NCBI GenBank assembly: GCA_019637115.1
Contig: JAHBWH010000014.1
Location: 1 to 64,000 of the forward strand
Direction of reading: 5' to 3'
DNA from: Myxococcales bacterium
Lineage (GTDB): Bacteria; Myxococcota_A; Polyangia; Polyangiales; Houyiibacteriaceae
DNA: 64,000 bases
Below are positions 32,964 through 40,663 of the stretch, piece by piece (positions within the stretch are counted from its first letter, which is position 1; each line of letters starts with the position of its first letter). Both the position numbers and the translations under genes were made by a program. Below the pieces are notes generated by a model. The model had not been told where the DNA came from. It did not search any database and saw only the letters and a program-made list of their open reading frames with translations.

Positions 32964-33680
32964 TCAGCCCACCGCGGCGCCCTTGGCCATCCGCAGGTAC
33001 ATCTCGGCGGCCTTGTTGCCCGGGTCGTCGTCCAGGGCCTGCTCCCACTCGGCGAGCGCTTCGCGGTTCTTGCCCTGCGCGAGCAGCACGACCCCGAGCG
33101 CGACGCGGGCGGGGACGTACTTCGGCTTCTGGCTCAGCGCCTCGCGCAGCTCGAAGCGGGCCGCGTCGAGATCCCCTTGTTGCCGGTAGAGGTTGGCGAG
33201 CCGCAGGCGGAGGTCGGCGAAGTGGGGACAGAGGAGCACGGCTTTGCGCAGCTCGTGCTGCGCGTCCGAGATCATGCCGACGTCTTGGTAGGCCTGGGCG
33301 GTCTGGGCGTGGAGGTTGGCGATCTTCCCCTTCGCGAAGGGGTCGAGCTTGCCGGGGTCCTCGTCCCCGCCAGCGATCGCCTGCTGGTAGGTCTTCTTGG
33401 CCTCGTCGTAGAGCCCGAGATCGTTGTAGGTGACGGCGAGGTTGAGCGCCGCCTCCGTGTACTTCGGGTTCAGACCGACCGCGTTCTCGAAGTACTCGCG
33501 CGCGCGCTCGAGCTCCCCGCGATCGTGCGCGACCACGCCGAGCATGTTGAAGACGTCGGCGAAGGCGATCCCCCGCTCGACGACCTGCACGAGGTAGTGC
33601 TCGGCTTTGTCGAACTCCCGCTTCTCGTAATGCTCACGGCCGAGAGCGAGGAGCTGTTTCGTGCGGTCGTCCATGTACAT
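32964..33680 (-). CDS. Cytosolic TPR-repeat protein
   Basis: The product is about 238 residues from the ATG at 33680. Starts at 33683 (GTG) and 33674 (ATG) are also possible. There is no signal peptide. It is almost entirely TPR repeats: REHYEKREFDKAEHYLVQVV, VFNMLGVVAHDRGELERAREYFENAVGLNP, YTEAALNLAVTYNDLGLYDEAKKTY, ADLRLRLANLYRQQGDLDAARFELREAL and ARVALGVVLLAQGKNREALAEWEQAL. Such proteins act as adaptors. In myxobacteria similar short TPR proteins occur near motility and developmental genes, but here the neighbours give no lead (a ThDP enzyme downstream, ribosomal proteins upstream). Confidence 0.88.
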   Translation of the reverse strand: MYMDDRTKQLLALGREHYEKREFDKAEHYLVQVVERGIAFADVFNMLGVVAHDRGELERAREYFENAVGLNPKYTEAALNLAVTYNDLGLYDEAKKTYQQAIAGGDEDPGKLDPFAKGKIANLHAQTAQAYQDVGMISDAQHELRKAVLLCPHFADLRLRLANLYRQQGDLDAARFELREALSQKPKYVPARVALGVVLLAQGKNREALAEWEQALDDDPGNKAAEMYLRMAKGAAVG

Positions 33681-33683
33681 CAC

Positions 33684-33901
33684 CCCGAGCTAGCGGCCGA
33701 TCGAGTAGCCGCGTGCACCACGCCACTAGGGTAAGGGGGTCGCGTCCACTCTCGCAAGAATCCTCCGGTGGCCCATGGAGGATCGTCCGCGACGAACGGC
33801 GAGCGATGGCGATGGACGAACGGCGACGGACGCAGAGAACCCCGCGCACCGAGGAGGGTGGCGGGGTTTTCGGGTGGTCCAGCGATGGCTCGAGGGAGGG
33901 C
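33684..33901 (-). other. Spacer between rpmJ and the TPR gene with a terminator-like hairpin
   Basis: An 8-bp stem AACCCCGC/GCGGGGTT (33838-33868, 15-base loop) begins 34 bases after the rpmJ stop. It is flanked by short A/T runs on both sides, so it could end transcription in either direction. The rest, up to the TPR start, must hold the TPR promoter. I see no open frame of protein-like composition. Confidence 0.5.
33838..33868 (-). terminator. Likely terminator of the rpmF-rpmJ unit
   Basis: Stem AACCCCGC/GCGGGGTT at 33838-33845 and 33861-33868. On the minus strand it follows the rpmJ stop codon by 34 bases and is preceded by AAAA. A T-rich tail is weak (GTTCTCTG), so efficiency is uncertain. 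Confidence 0.45.
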
Positions 33902-34045
33902 TCAGCCCTTCTTCGCGCCGCCGCCCTGCCGCGCCTTGAAGCGCGGGTTGGACTTACAGATGACGTAGACCTTCCCCCGACGGCGGACGACGCGGCAGTC
34001 CGGGTGACGGGTCTTCGCGCTCTTCAGCGAGTTGACGACCTTCAT
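33902..34045 (-). CDS. rpmJ: 50S ribosomal protein L36 (type B-like, reduced zinc ligands)
   Basis: This 47-residue protein is too short for many gene finders. It starts [17 protein letters not shown] and continues [12 protein letters not shown] then NPRFKARQG, which is the L36 core. The insertion after residue 10 is typical of the alternative (type B) L36. Classical zinc-binding L36 has three Cys and one His. Here only Cys17 and Cys30 are kept, the first Cys is absent and the His is Phe, so a stable zinc site is unlikely. It ends with a basic GGGAKKG tail. Its ATG overlaps the rpmF stop in an ATGA, which indicates translational coupling. Confidence 0.93.
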   Translation of the reverse strand: MKVVNSLKSAKTRHPDCRVVRRRGKVYVICKSNPRFKARQGGGAKKG

Positions 34046-34233
34046 TGCTCCACTCCGAGCTTCTCGAGCTCACGCTCGGTCAGATAGGGCAACGCCTTCG
34101 CCACGCGACGCGGCACGACGACGAGCTGCCCGTTGTACTCGATCTCGACCAGCGTCGGCGCCTCGATCTTGTCGTGGTTGGCGCGGCGCTGATCCCGCTT
34201 CATGCGGGAGGTCCTTCGCTTCGGAACGGCCAT
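34042..34233 (-). CDS. rpmF: 50S ribosomal protein L32, cysteine-free form
   Basis: The 63-residue product starts [20 protein letters not shown], the universal L32 opening, at the ATG at 34233. In-frame upstream codons add a non-conserved stretch and are not used. The C-terminal half, which usually holds two CxxC pairs that bind zinc, is replaced by [20 protein letters not shown] and ends [13 protein letters not shown], with no Cys at all. The protein therefore cannot bind zinc in the standard way. It is co-translated with the L36 gene. Such Cys-free paralogues are often zinc-starvation variants in other bacteria, but in this window no second rpmF is visible and the lineage may simply use this form. 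Confidence 0.93.
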   Translation of the reverse strand: MAVPKRRTSRMKRDQRRANHDKIEAPTLVEIEYNGQLVVVPRRVAKALPYLTERELEKLGVEQ

Positions 34234-34431
34234 GGGAGTCTTTCCTCGAAAGGCGCGGGGACGACGGGTCCCAGGCGCCAAGGGGCGCGTTGTGTACGGC
34301 GGGATCGGAGTCGATGCAACCGCTTTCGAACGGGGGGACTGGAATCTCCCCGGAGGGCGAGCCGTCGGCGGGTCCGGCGGCGCCAGGCGATCGAGAGAAC
34401 GCCTGGAAATTCGGGAGATCCCGGGCCGGCC
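34234..34431 (-). other. Leader region of rpmF-rpmJ and 3' region of the ferredoxin gene
   Basis: The spacer holds a 7-bp stem CCAGGCG/CGCCTGG (34383-34406) about 26 bases past the ferredoxin stop, a possible terminator. The rpmF ribosome site is GAGGAAAG near 34245. I looked for a Zur-like dyad in front of rpmF and did not find a convincing one. Confidence 0.45.
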
Positions 34432-34728
34432 TCAGGGCTCGACGACCCGAAGGACCACGCGGCCCTCGGAGCGGAGCCGGATCTGACAGCAGAGCCGGAT
34501 GCTCTTCGGGTCGTCGCCGAAGACCTCGAGGACCTCGAGCTCGTCGTCCTCGGGCTCGGCGATGAGCTCCATCCCTTCGACGACGGCGACCCGACAGGTG
34601 CCGCAGCTCGCGGAGCGGCAGCTGTAGGGGACCTCTGCCTCGGGATGCTCGTCCGTAACGTCGATGAAGCGCGTGCCGGGGGCGATCTCGGTCTCGTAAC
34701 CTGCGGGCTCGAAGCGTACCTTTGCCAT
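34432..34728 (-). CDS. Plant-type [2Fe-2S] ferredoxin
   Basis: The 98-residue product keeps the plant-type ferredoxin spacing: Cys37, Cys42 and Cys45 in SCRSASCGTC, with the fourth ligand Cys80 (or Cys81) in RLCCQIR. MAKVRFEPAGYETEI forms the first beta strands and the end reads RSEGRVVLRVVEP. It should transfer single electrons in the cytosol. The partner reductase or oxygenase is not in the window. It lies between rpmF and the PilZ unit with gaps of 198 and 89 bp, so it is probably transcribed independently. Confidence 0.93.
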   Translation of the reverse strand: MAKVRFEPAGYETEIAPGTRFIDVTDEHPEAEVPYSCRSASCGTCRVAVVEGMELIAEPEDDELEVLEVFGDDPKSIRLCCQIRLRSEGRVVLRVVEP

Positions 34729-34817
34729 GGGGGCGCAACCCTGCTCCGCAGCCGCGGAGCCGTCAATCGCTTCGCGACGCTCCGAGACCGACGCTGGTCG
34801 GCGACCCTCGCGCGAGG

Positions 34818-35162
34818 TCAGCCGTCGAGGACCGAGAGGAAGTGGCCGAGCAGCCGGGCTTGCGCCGGCTCGAGCTCCGCGAACTGGAGGCCCACCGCGA
34901 AGAGTCCGTCCTCTCGCTCGGCGACCCACCGCACGGCCCCTACGACCTCGAAAGGCTCGACGTCGGGGTCCTCGATCCCGTCCTGCGTGAGGAAGAGCGT
35001 GACGCGCAGCTTGGCGCCCCCCGCGACCTCGCGGTCGATCAGCACCGCGACGCCTCCGCCCGAGAGGTTCTGGGTGGACGCGGGCAGCGTCTCGGCGCCG
35101 ATCTGGACCTCTCCGGCCAGCTCGACGGGGTAGCGGGCGTGCTGGCGTTGCTCCTGGCTCAT
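34818..35162 (-). CDS. PilZ-domain protein (c-di-GMP receptor)
   Basis: The 114-residue product is a single PilZ domain. The N-terminal RQHAR gives the RxxxR motif and NLSGGG gives the (D/N)xSxxG motif. Both contact c-di-GMP, so binding should be intact. No signal or membrane segment is present. The ATG overlaps the stop of the upstream secreted-protein gene (ATGA at 35159-35162), so the two are translationally coupled. Single-domain PilZ proteins transmit c-di-GMP levels to motility or secretion machines. The coupling to two envelope proteins suggests the output is at the cell surface, which is inference. Confidence 0.92.
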   Translation of the reverse strand: MSQEQRQHARYPVELAGEVQIGAETLPASTQNLSGGGVAVLIDREVAGGAKLRVTLFLTQDGIEDPDVEPFEVVGAVRWVAEREDGLFAVGLQFAELEPAQARLLGHFLSVLDG

Positions 35163-35800
35163 GGGCTCGTCTCGTGGTCCTCGCGGGGGGAAGCCCGCGG
35201 ACGGGCGGGCAAGCGGGACCGGAGGATCCGAGAGAACGCCCCAGATGTAAAGGTGTCGAGGAGCGCCTCGAGCTCGACGATGCGCAGGTGCGTGGGCACG
35301 TCGTGGCGGCCGAGCAGGTCGCGCTCGAGCTGCAGGCGCCGCCGCTCGAAATACGCCGCGACGACCAGCCGAGCGCGCAGGTCGCGCGCGTCGGCCCTCG
35401 CGCGGGCCTCTCGCGCCAGCGCCACCTCGTTGGGCCCATAGGCGACGCGATCGAGCCGGACGGTGAGCGTGGCGTCGATGACCAGGTTGTCGTCGGTCGC
35501 GAGCCGCGTGCGATCGTCGTAGAGCTGGATCGAGAGGCCTTGCCCCCGCCCGCGCCGCATGCCGACGCGGATCTGCGGTAGCCAGCCGCTGCGGCGCGCG
35601 CGGCGGACGAGCTGGCGGATGACCCGCGGGTCGAAGGCGGCCTCGTCGTCCACGTGCGCGACGAGCTCCTCGACCGTCGGCTCGTGCGCGTAGCGCGCGA
35701 GGGCGTCGCGGAGCCGGCCAGGGTCGACGACCGGCTCCTGCGCGCGGCCCATGCCGGTCACGCCGACGACGACCACGAGCGCGCCGAGCACCACGCGCAT
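35159..35800 (-). CDS. Secreted protein of unknown function, coupled to PilZ gene
   Basis: The 213-residue product from the ATG at 35800 begins with a Sec signal (MRVVLGALVVVVGVTGMGRAQ), and GAGGCGG precedes this ATG. A longer start at 35905, overlapping the upstream stop codon, would add 35 residues coded by short GTGATGCG-type repeats. The mature protein is charged and helical in its second half (VAAYFERRRLQLERDLLGRH), with a beta-like stretch before it (LPQIRVGMRRGRG, LVIDATLTVRLDRVAYGPNEV). The pattern recalls short relatives of outer-membrane efflux or barrel-associated proteins, but no family is recognised. It is the middle gene of a three-gene unit. Confidence 0.75.
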   Translation of the reverse strand: MRVVLGALVVVVGVTGMGRAQEPVVDPGRLRDALARYAHEPTVEELVAHVDDEAAFDPRVIRQLVRRARRSGWLPQIRVGMRRGRGQGLSIQLYDDRTRLATDDNLVIDATLTVRLDRVAYGPNEVALAREARARADARDLRARLVVAAYFERRRLQLERDLLGRHDVPTHLRIVELEALLDTFTSGAFSRILRSRLPARPRASPREDHETSP

Positions 35801-35901
35801 CAGGCCGCCTCGCGTCACCGGCGCCCCCCGCATCACCGTCACCCGCATCACCGGGGTCCCTTGCGTTGCCGGCGCCACTCGCTTCGCTCGAGCCGACGTC
35901 C

Positions 35902-36249
35902 TCATCGCGCACCTCCACGCGCGAGCTGGCGGGTGACCTGGCGGTTCGCCTCGTGGCGCGCACTCCGCTCCCACTCGCACGTCTCGGGCACGACGCAGGC
36001 GAGCCGCCCCGGTACGGTCGGGAGCCGACGAGGTGCGCCGCGCGGCGTGCGCAGCGGCGCCGGCGCGGCGCGCGAGAGCGAGACGGAGGCGTAGAGCCCA
36101 TGCGCCCATCGCTCGCGCGCGGTGCTCGCGCCCACGCTCGGATCCGAGAGCACGTGGAAGCGGCGGGAGGTCAGCGTGAGGTGGAGGTCCGGGACGAGCG
36201 AGCCACCACATCCAGCGGAGAGGGCGGAGAGCAGGGCGAGCGTCTTCAC
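35902..36249 (-). CDS. Small lipoprotein, first gene of the PilZ unit
   Basis: The 115-residue product starts at GTG 36249 with a short signal and lipobox, LLSALSAGC, then GGSLVPDLHLTLTSRRFHVL. The rest contains SLSRAAPAP, two Cys in RLACVVPETCEWERS and a basic C-terminus. I recognise no family. It overlaps the longest possible start of the next gene by four bases, consistent with an operon of lipoprotein, secreted protein and PilZ protein. A hexanucleotide array and low-complexity DNA lie upstream, so its promoter is unclear. Confidence 0.65.
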   Translation of the reverse strand: MKTLALLSALSAGCGGSLVPDLHLTLTSRRFHVLSDPSVGASTARERWAHGLYASVSLSRAAPAPLRTPRGAPRRLPTVPGRLACVVPETCEWERSARHEANRQVTRQLARGGAR

Positions 36250-36417
36250 GGCCCCCTTCTCGCCACGACGACGCCCCGATTGCGTGCGATTCGCGCCCCT
36301 CGGCGAGCAACGAAGCGAAGGCGACGCGCGGCGAAGCCCGCGTGGCGCGACGGTGCTCGGACACGCGCGGGCCGAGTTGCGTCGCGCCGACGCATACCAC
36401 CACACGATGGCGGCCCC

Positions 36418-36510
36418 GGACCCGACACGGACCCCGACACGGACTCCGACACGGACTCCGACACGGACACGGACCCCGACACCGACACGGACCCCGACAC
36501 GGATCCCTGA
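36418..36510. repeat. Degenerate hexanucleotide array (ACGGAC / CCCGAC / TCCGAC units)
   Basis: About fifteen six-base units alternate ACGGAC with CCCGAC or TCCGAC. The array ends 17 bases from the stop codon of the C45-family gene (36528), again on its 3' side. The plus-strand product would be a Thr/Pro/Asp repeat, which I do not consider a gene. The rest of the spacer (36250-36417) shows no feature. Confidence 0.88.
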
Positions 36511-36527
36511 CGGGACTCGGCTGCGAC

Positions 36528-37625
36528 TCAGCCGCGCTCGAAGCGAAGCTCGACCCACGCGCCGCGGTCGGCCGGGCCCCGACACGCCCACGCGCGGCGC
36601 TCGGAGGGCGACGCGATGAAGACGGCGTTGGTCGCCGTCCCCTGTCCGTCCTCGGCGTAGCGGTTCACGCTCAGCACACCCTCGCTGCGGTCGGCGAAGA
36701 GCGCGCGCAGCCGGAGCTCGTCGAAGCCACGTTCGTCGACCAGGCGCGCGACGCTCTCGAAGCGCTTTCGGCTGCTCTCCCCCGGGACCTCGCCCTCGAG
36801 GGCTCGGTGCGCTGGCGCGAGGCAATGGTTGGTGCGCCACAGGGGCCGCTCGGGGGCCACCTCGCGCAAGAAGGCGCCATTCGGGGACGCCTCCCACTCG
36901 AGCTGGCGGACCTCGTCGGCGAGCCAGTACGTGTGCGCCCCCGCGTGGGGCGCGCCCTGCACCAACGCGGTCGCCTCCTCGACGTCCCGCGCGCGCACGG
37001 CGCGGTGCAGGATGCAGAGGTAGCCGACGCCCGGCCTCGAGCCGAAGGTCTTGATGTTCGTGGTCCCGACCACGAGCCCGTGCTCGTTCATCCCCATGAG
37101 TGTCAGGCAGCCGACGCACGTCACGCCCCAGGTCTCCGGCCCCTCTGCGGGCCGTCGGTGGACGCCGATCACGAAGTCGACGTCGGGCGGGTTCAGGTCC
37201 CAGGTCTGCCCAACGAGCGGCTGCGCGCTCTTCGTGTGGCTGCCGGGCAGGAGCACGCTCGTGCAGCCCTCGTCGACGACCTTGCGGAGCGGCTCGCCGC
37301 GCGGGGCGGAGAGCAGCACGGCGTCGCGCATGTCGGTCATGTTCGCGACGGTGAAGAGCTCGGTCGCGTCGAGGTTTGCCCCCTCTGCGATCCCCACGTG
37401 CTCCTCGAACCCGTCCGGATCCCAAGCGCGGTAGATCGCGAAGCTCTCGCGGCCGACGTCCATCAGCCGCTCGGCGCCCCCTTGGCCGCGCTCGGCGAAA
37501 TAGGCCCGCACCGCCTCGAGTCGCATCCCAACGAACTCACGGATCTTCTCGCGGAACGCCTCGCCCTGGCCTCGTCCGAGCGCGCGGGGGGCACCATGAA
37601 CCTCGAGGGTCGGCAACTCCAACAT
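36528..37625 (-). CDS. C45-family autoproteolytic acyltransferase/hydrolase
   Basis: The 365-residue product (ATG at 37625) matches the peptidase family C45 fold, the Ntn-hydrolase group that includes acyl-CoA:6-aminopenicillanate acyltransferase and phospholipase B-like enzymes. Cys121 in DEGCTSVLL is the expected N-terminal nucleophile after self-cleavage. Other conserved parts are GRGQGEAFREKI, GIAEGANLDATEL, GQTWDLNP, GCLTLMGMNEHGLVVGTTNI and RTNHCLAPAH. No signal peptide is seen, so it is probably cytosolic. The real substrate is unknown, and amide-bond acyl transfer or hydrolysis is expected. It stands alone between a repeat array and an SRPBCC gene with a 49-bp gap. Confidence 0.88.
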   Translation of the reverse strand: MLELPTLEVHGAPRALGRGQGEAFREKIREFVGMRLEAVRAYFAERGQGGAERLMDVGRESFAIYRAWDPDGFEEHVGIAEGANLDATELFTVANMTDMRDAVLLSAPRGEPLRKVVDEGCTSVLLPGSHTKSAQPLVGQTWDLNPPDVDFVIGVHRRPAEGPETWGVTCVGCLTLMGMNEHGLVVGTTNIKTFGSRPGVGYLCILHRAVRARDVEEATALVQGAPHAGAHTYWLADEVRQLEWEASPNGAFLREVAPERPLWRTNHCLAPAHRALEGEVPGESSRKRFESVARLVDERGFDELRLRALFADRSEGVLSVNRYAEDGQGTATNAVFIASPSERRAWACRGPADRGAWVELRFERG

Positions 37626-37674
37626 CGGCGTGTGTATACGGCCGACGTCCCGCTCGCGCACCCTTCTGGGTGGC

Positions 37675-38319
37675 TCAGGAGCCGCGAGGCGCGTAACGCT
37701 CGCGCCCGGCACCCTCGACGTAGTTCTTCATCGTCCACGGGATCTTCAAGATCCACTCGTGCAACGTCGGGCGGACCAGGCCGCCGATGAGCCCCTGCCC
37801 GACGTCGACCATCGCGCCGAAGCTCAGCAAGGTCTGGCCGTTGCCCCAGCTCCGCACCCGCATGAAGCCCCACCCGGCGCGGATGGAGTGCGGCTCGGAC
37901 TCGTCGAGCTGGAACATCACCGCCTTCTGCGAGTCGTCGTATTGGAGCCGCATGGCGTACGCGGCTCGGACCACGCCTGCGCGGTGCTCGAAGCGGATGA
38001 CGCGGAGGTTCTCCGCCCGACGCACGATGCGGGCCGCGTGCACCTGAGGCAACATCTGCCGGAGGTGGTCCGGGTCGTCGTGCAGGGCCCGCCAGACCGC
38101 GCCGGGCGGCAGATCGACGACTTGGAAGCTCGTCCCGCCGATCAAGGTGAGGGGCCCACGTCGCTCCGTGGTCCGCCGAAGGACGATCTGCCCGCGCTCG
38201 AGCTGCGCTCGCTCGGCGCTCGTGAGCGGCGTGCGAATGGAGAGCTGCCCGCGCCCAGTCGACGCGACGAACGCTGGCACGAGCGCCAGCAAGAGCGCCA
38301 CGACGGTTCCCGACCGCAT
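37675..38319 (-). CDS. Exported SRPBCC/START-like protein
   Basis: The 214-residue product has a Sec signal (VVALLLALVPAFVASTGRG) and a helix-grip layout: FQVVDLPPGAVWRALHDDPDHLRQMLPQV, ARIVRRAENLRVIRFEH, YAMRLQYDDSQKAVMFQLDE, WGFMRVRSWGNGQTLLSFGAMV. These are the strands and helices of a START-like hydrophobic-ligand pocket. A secreted SRPBCC protein may carry a lipid or polyketide-like ligand in the periplasm, but the ligand is unknown. It lies 49 bases upstream of the C45-family gene on the same strand and may be expressed with it. Confidence 0.82.
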   Translation of the reverse strand: MRSGTVVALLLALVPAFVASTGRGQLSIRTPLTSAERAQLERGQIVLRRTTERRGPLTLIGGTSFQVVDLPPGAVWRALHDDPDHLRQMLPQVHAARIVRRAENLRVIRFEHRAGVVRAAYAMRLQYDDSQKAVMFQLDESEPHSIRAGWGFMRVRSWGNGQTLLSFGAMVDVGQGLIGGLVRPTLHEWILKIPWTMKNYVEGAGRERYAPRGS

Positions 38320-38482
38320 CCTTTTGCCTTTAGCAGCCAATGACGCGTCGTGCCAAACCGCAGCGTCAATCGGGCGTCCCGCGGCCGCGTGTGGGGACAT
38401 GCGCGAAGCGCGCTCGTTCGTCGCGCGTCGATCGTCCATGGGGTTCGAGACGCGCGAAGCGGGCGCGCGCTTCAACGCTCGT

Positions 38483-38884
38483 TCAATCCGCGCACGTGAC
38501 GCAGACGCCGCGGAGGTGGACGTCCTGCACGTGGGCGACCCCCTCGACCTTCACCGCCTCGGGCGGGAGGCACGCGACGGTGCCGCACTCCGTGCAGACG
38601 AAGTGCGCGTGCTCGTGCAGCTCGGCGCCGGAGTGCTCGAAGCGCCAGACGTGGTCCCCGTGGTCGGATCGTCGCGCGAGGCCGACGTCGACCAGGTCCG
38701 TGAGGTTGCGATAGACGGTGGCGCGATCGAACCCGCCGCCCTCGACGAGGTCACAGACGTCGGCGTGGCTGAGCGGTCGGTCGGCGTCGAGCAAGACGCG
38801 CAACACCGCGACGCGCGCCCCCGTGGCGCGGAGCCCGCGCTCGCGGAGGTTGGCTCGCAGATCGGCGTCGGACGGCTTGGTCAC
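38483..38884 (-). CDS. Fur-family transcriptional regulator
   Basis: The 133-residue product has a winged helix (LRERGLRATGARVAVLRVLL, then DRATVYRNLTDLVDVGLARR) and a metal-binding C-terminal half with HEHAHFVCTECGTVACL and a terminal GVCVTCAD. The two CxxC pairs form the structural zinc site, and nearby His residues form the sensing site. The family includes Fur, Zur, PerR and Mur. The sensing residues do not let me choose among them. No target operon is adjacent: it lies between an SRPBCC gene and mpl. A Zur role would fit the Cys-poor L32/L36 pair 4.3 kb away, but that is speculation. Confidence 0.92.
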   Translation of the reverse strand: MTKPSDADLRANLRERGLRATGARVAVLRVLLDADRPLSHADVCDLVEGGGFDRATVYRNLTDLVDVGLARRSDHGDHVWRFEHSGAELHEHAHFVCTECGTVACLPPEAVKVEGVAHVQDVHLRGVCVTCAD

Positions 38885-38949
38885 GGCCCCATCCTATCCC
38901 ACGAAGCGCCGAGGGGGGCAATCGAGGCGACGCGCGGCTCGAGCGCGGC

Positions 38950-40377
38950 TCAAGCGCGGGTGGGCGTCAAGCGCGCGAGCACGCGGTCGTAGATGCCGCC
39001 GAAGCTCCCGTTGCTCATCAACACGACGGCGTCTCCTGAACGGGCGGTCGCCCCGATCCTCGCGACGATCGCGTCGAGGTCGGCGCAGGCCTCGGCGTCG
39101 CCACCTCGGCTCGCGATCGCGCGCGCGATCGCGCCGACGTCGAGCCGCTCATCGTCAGGGATCTCGGGCCGACCGACGGGGGCGATCAACGTCAACGAGG
39201 CGGCGTCGAACGCCACCTCGTAGCGGGCCTGATGGATCCGTCGCGACGCCGTCGCGCTGCGCGGCTCGAACGCGCAGATCACGCGGCCTTCGGGGTGAAA
39301 CGACGCGATGGCGCGGAGGGTCTCCTCCACCGCGGTCGGGTGGTGCGCGAAGTCCTCGTAGACGTAGACGCCCCCCGCGACGCCGATTCGCTCCTGGCGC
39401 CGGCGCACCCCGCCGAAGCGCGCGACCGCGTTCATGACCGTCGCGGCGTCCGCGCCCGCGCCCTCGGTGGCGAGCGCGATCGCCGCGAGCGCGTTGCGCA
39501 CGTTGTGGGCGCCGGGCATCGGGCTCGACACGCGCCCGAGGAAGGTCCCGCCGCCGTAGAGATCGAAGGGCTGCACGCCGGCGCTCGCGCGCGCGGGGGC
39601 CGCGAACCAGATCGGCGCCGTGTCCCCGAAGTCGTCCCCCTCGATGCCGTAGAAGCGCACCCTGCACCGCGCGCGGGCCGCGAGCTGGCGCACGTTTGGG
39701 TCACCCGCCCACGCGACGAGGAGCCCATCCGAAGGGATGCGATCGACGAGCCCCTCGAACGCGGCGAGGTAGCTCGCCTCGTCGGGGTAGATGTCGATGT
39801 GGTCGTGCTCGCAGCTCGTGAGCACGACGGCGAAGGGGCAATAACGCCAGAACTTCGGGCTCTTCTCGAAGAACGCGCTGTCGTATTCGTCGCCCTCGAT
39901 GACGAAGGGGGCGCCCTTCCCCCCGAGCCGGTAGCTCACGTCGAAGTCCCGCGGGATGCCCCCGACGAGCAGGCCGGGGTCGACGCCCGCTTCCCGCAGA
40001 ACGAAAGCGAGCAAGCTCGTCGTCGTCGTCTTCCCGTGGGTGCCGGCGACCACGTAGCCAGGCCGGCCGGCGCCGGCGAGGAAGAGCTCCTCCATCACCT
40101 GCGGGAAGCTCATCACGCGCAGGCCCCCGTCGATCGCGGCGCGGGCCTCGGGGTTGGTGGGCCGGCAGACGTTGCCGACCACGACGAGGTCGGGGGCGGG
40201 ATCCAGGTGCGCGGGGTCCCAGCCCTCGAGCAGCTCGATCCCCCATCGGCGGAGCGCCGGGCCCATCGGAGGATAGAACGCGAGGTCGCTGCCGCTCACC
40301 CGGTGCCCCTGCGCCTTCAGCAGACCCGCGAGCGCTCCCATCCCGGTCCCGGCGACGCCGATGAGGTGGACGTGCAT
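38950..40377 (-). CDS. mpl: UDP-N-acetylmuramate:L-Ala-gamma-D-Glu-meso-DAP ligase
   Basis: The 475-residue product is a Mur-ligase relative. It opens MHVHLIGVAGTGMGALAGLL, has the ATP-binding GTHGKTTTTSLLAFVL, the Mur Glu/His region EGDEYDSAFFEKSPKF, TSCEHDHIDIYPD, NVRNALAAIA, and the Mpl-specific YEDFAHHPTAVEETLRAI, EPRSATASRRI and SNGSFGGIYD. Mpl differs from MurC by accepting the free tripeptide released from old peptidoglycan and joining it to UDP-MurNAc in cell-wall recycling. MurC is the main alternative, but the EPRSAT and HHPTAV motifs favour Mpl. Length is normal. The gene follows the Fur-family regulator at 65 bp on the same strand. Confidence 0.93.
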   Translation of the reverse strand: MHVHLIGVAGTGMGALAGLLKAQGHRVSGSDLAFYPPMGPALRRWGIELLEGWDPAHLDPAPDLVVVGNVCRPTNPEARAAIDGGLRVMSFPQVMEELFLAGAGRPGYVVAGTHGKTTTTSLLAFVLREAGVDPGLLVGGIPRDFDVSYRLGGKGAPFVIEGDEYDSAFFEKSPKFWRYCPFAVVLTSCEHDHIDIYPDEASYLAAFEGLVDRIPSDGLLVAWAGDPNVRQLAARARCRVRFYGIEGDDFGDTAPIWFAAPARASAGVQPFDLYGGGTFLGRVSSPMPGAHNVRNALAAIALATEGAGADAATVMNAVARFGGVRRRQERIGVAGGVYVYEDFAHHPTAVEETLRAIASFHPEGRVICAFEPRSATASRRIHQARYEVAFDAASLTLIAPVGRPEIPDDERLDVGAIARAIASRGGDAEACADLDAIVARIGATARSGDAVVLMSNGSFGGIYDRVLARLTPTRA

Positions 40378-40663
40378 CGTCGTTCGCTGCCTGCATCGGG
40401 GGATCGTGTCAAGCGGCGCCCGGCTCTCCGAGCGCGCTCCTCCGAACGCGCGCCTCCGAGCCAGCTCCTCCATCCACCGACGCTCGGTCTACCGTCGCTC
40501 CATCTACCGTCGCTCGCTCCACCGTCGTTCCGTTGCTCGGTCCACGCGGCTCGAACCCACTCACCGACCTCAGACGCGGACACTTCCACGTTCAGCGAAA
40601 AATTACTCCCTAGATGCCTGAAGGGGGTTGCAAAACACCTCTTCCACTTCGAAGATACCGACC
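40378..40663. other. Spacer upstream of mpl and the small STAS-like gene, with a 15-bp tandem repeat
   Basis: The 286-bp spacer separates divergent mpl and the gene at 40664. It contains the repeat at 40474-40533 and an AT-rich patch (GAAAAATTACTCCCTAGATG near 40597-40617) that would suit a promoter for the plus-strand gene. A frame on the plus strand (40361-40621) translates to YRRS-type pentapeptides and is rejected as repeat-derived. Confidence 0.5.
40474..40533. repeat. 15-bp tandem repeat, four units
   Basis: The units are CCACCGACGCTCGGT, CTACCGTCGCTCCAT, CTACCGTCGCTCGCT and CCACCGTCGTTCCGT. They agree at the core (C)CACCGTCGCTC with three to five changes each and cover exactly 60 bases. 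The array sits in the divergent spacer between mpl and the gene at 40664. Confidence 0.8.

Noticed and set aside
38483-38884. Calling the Fur-family gene zur because of the nearby Cys-poor L32/L36
   Set aside because: The genes are 4.3 kb apart with many between, no Zur-like dyad is visible before rpmF, and the sensing residues do not discriminate.
40361-40621. Small plus-strand ORF with YRRS/HRRS pentapeptide repeats
   Set aside because: The repeat peptides come from the 15-bp DNA repeat, and the frame begins inside the mpl coding region.
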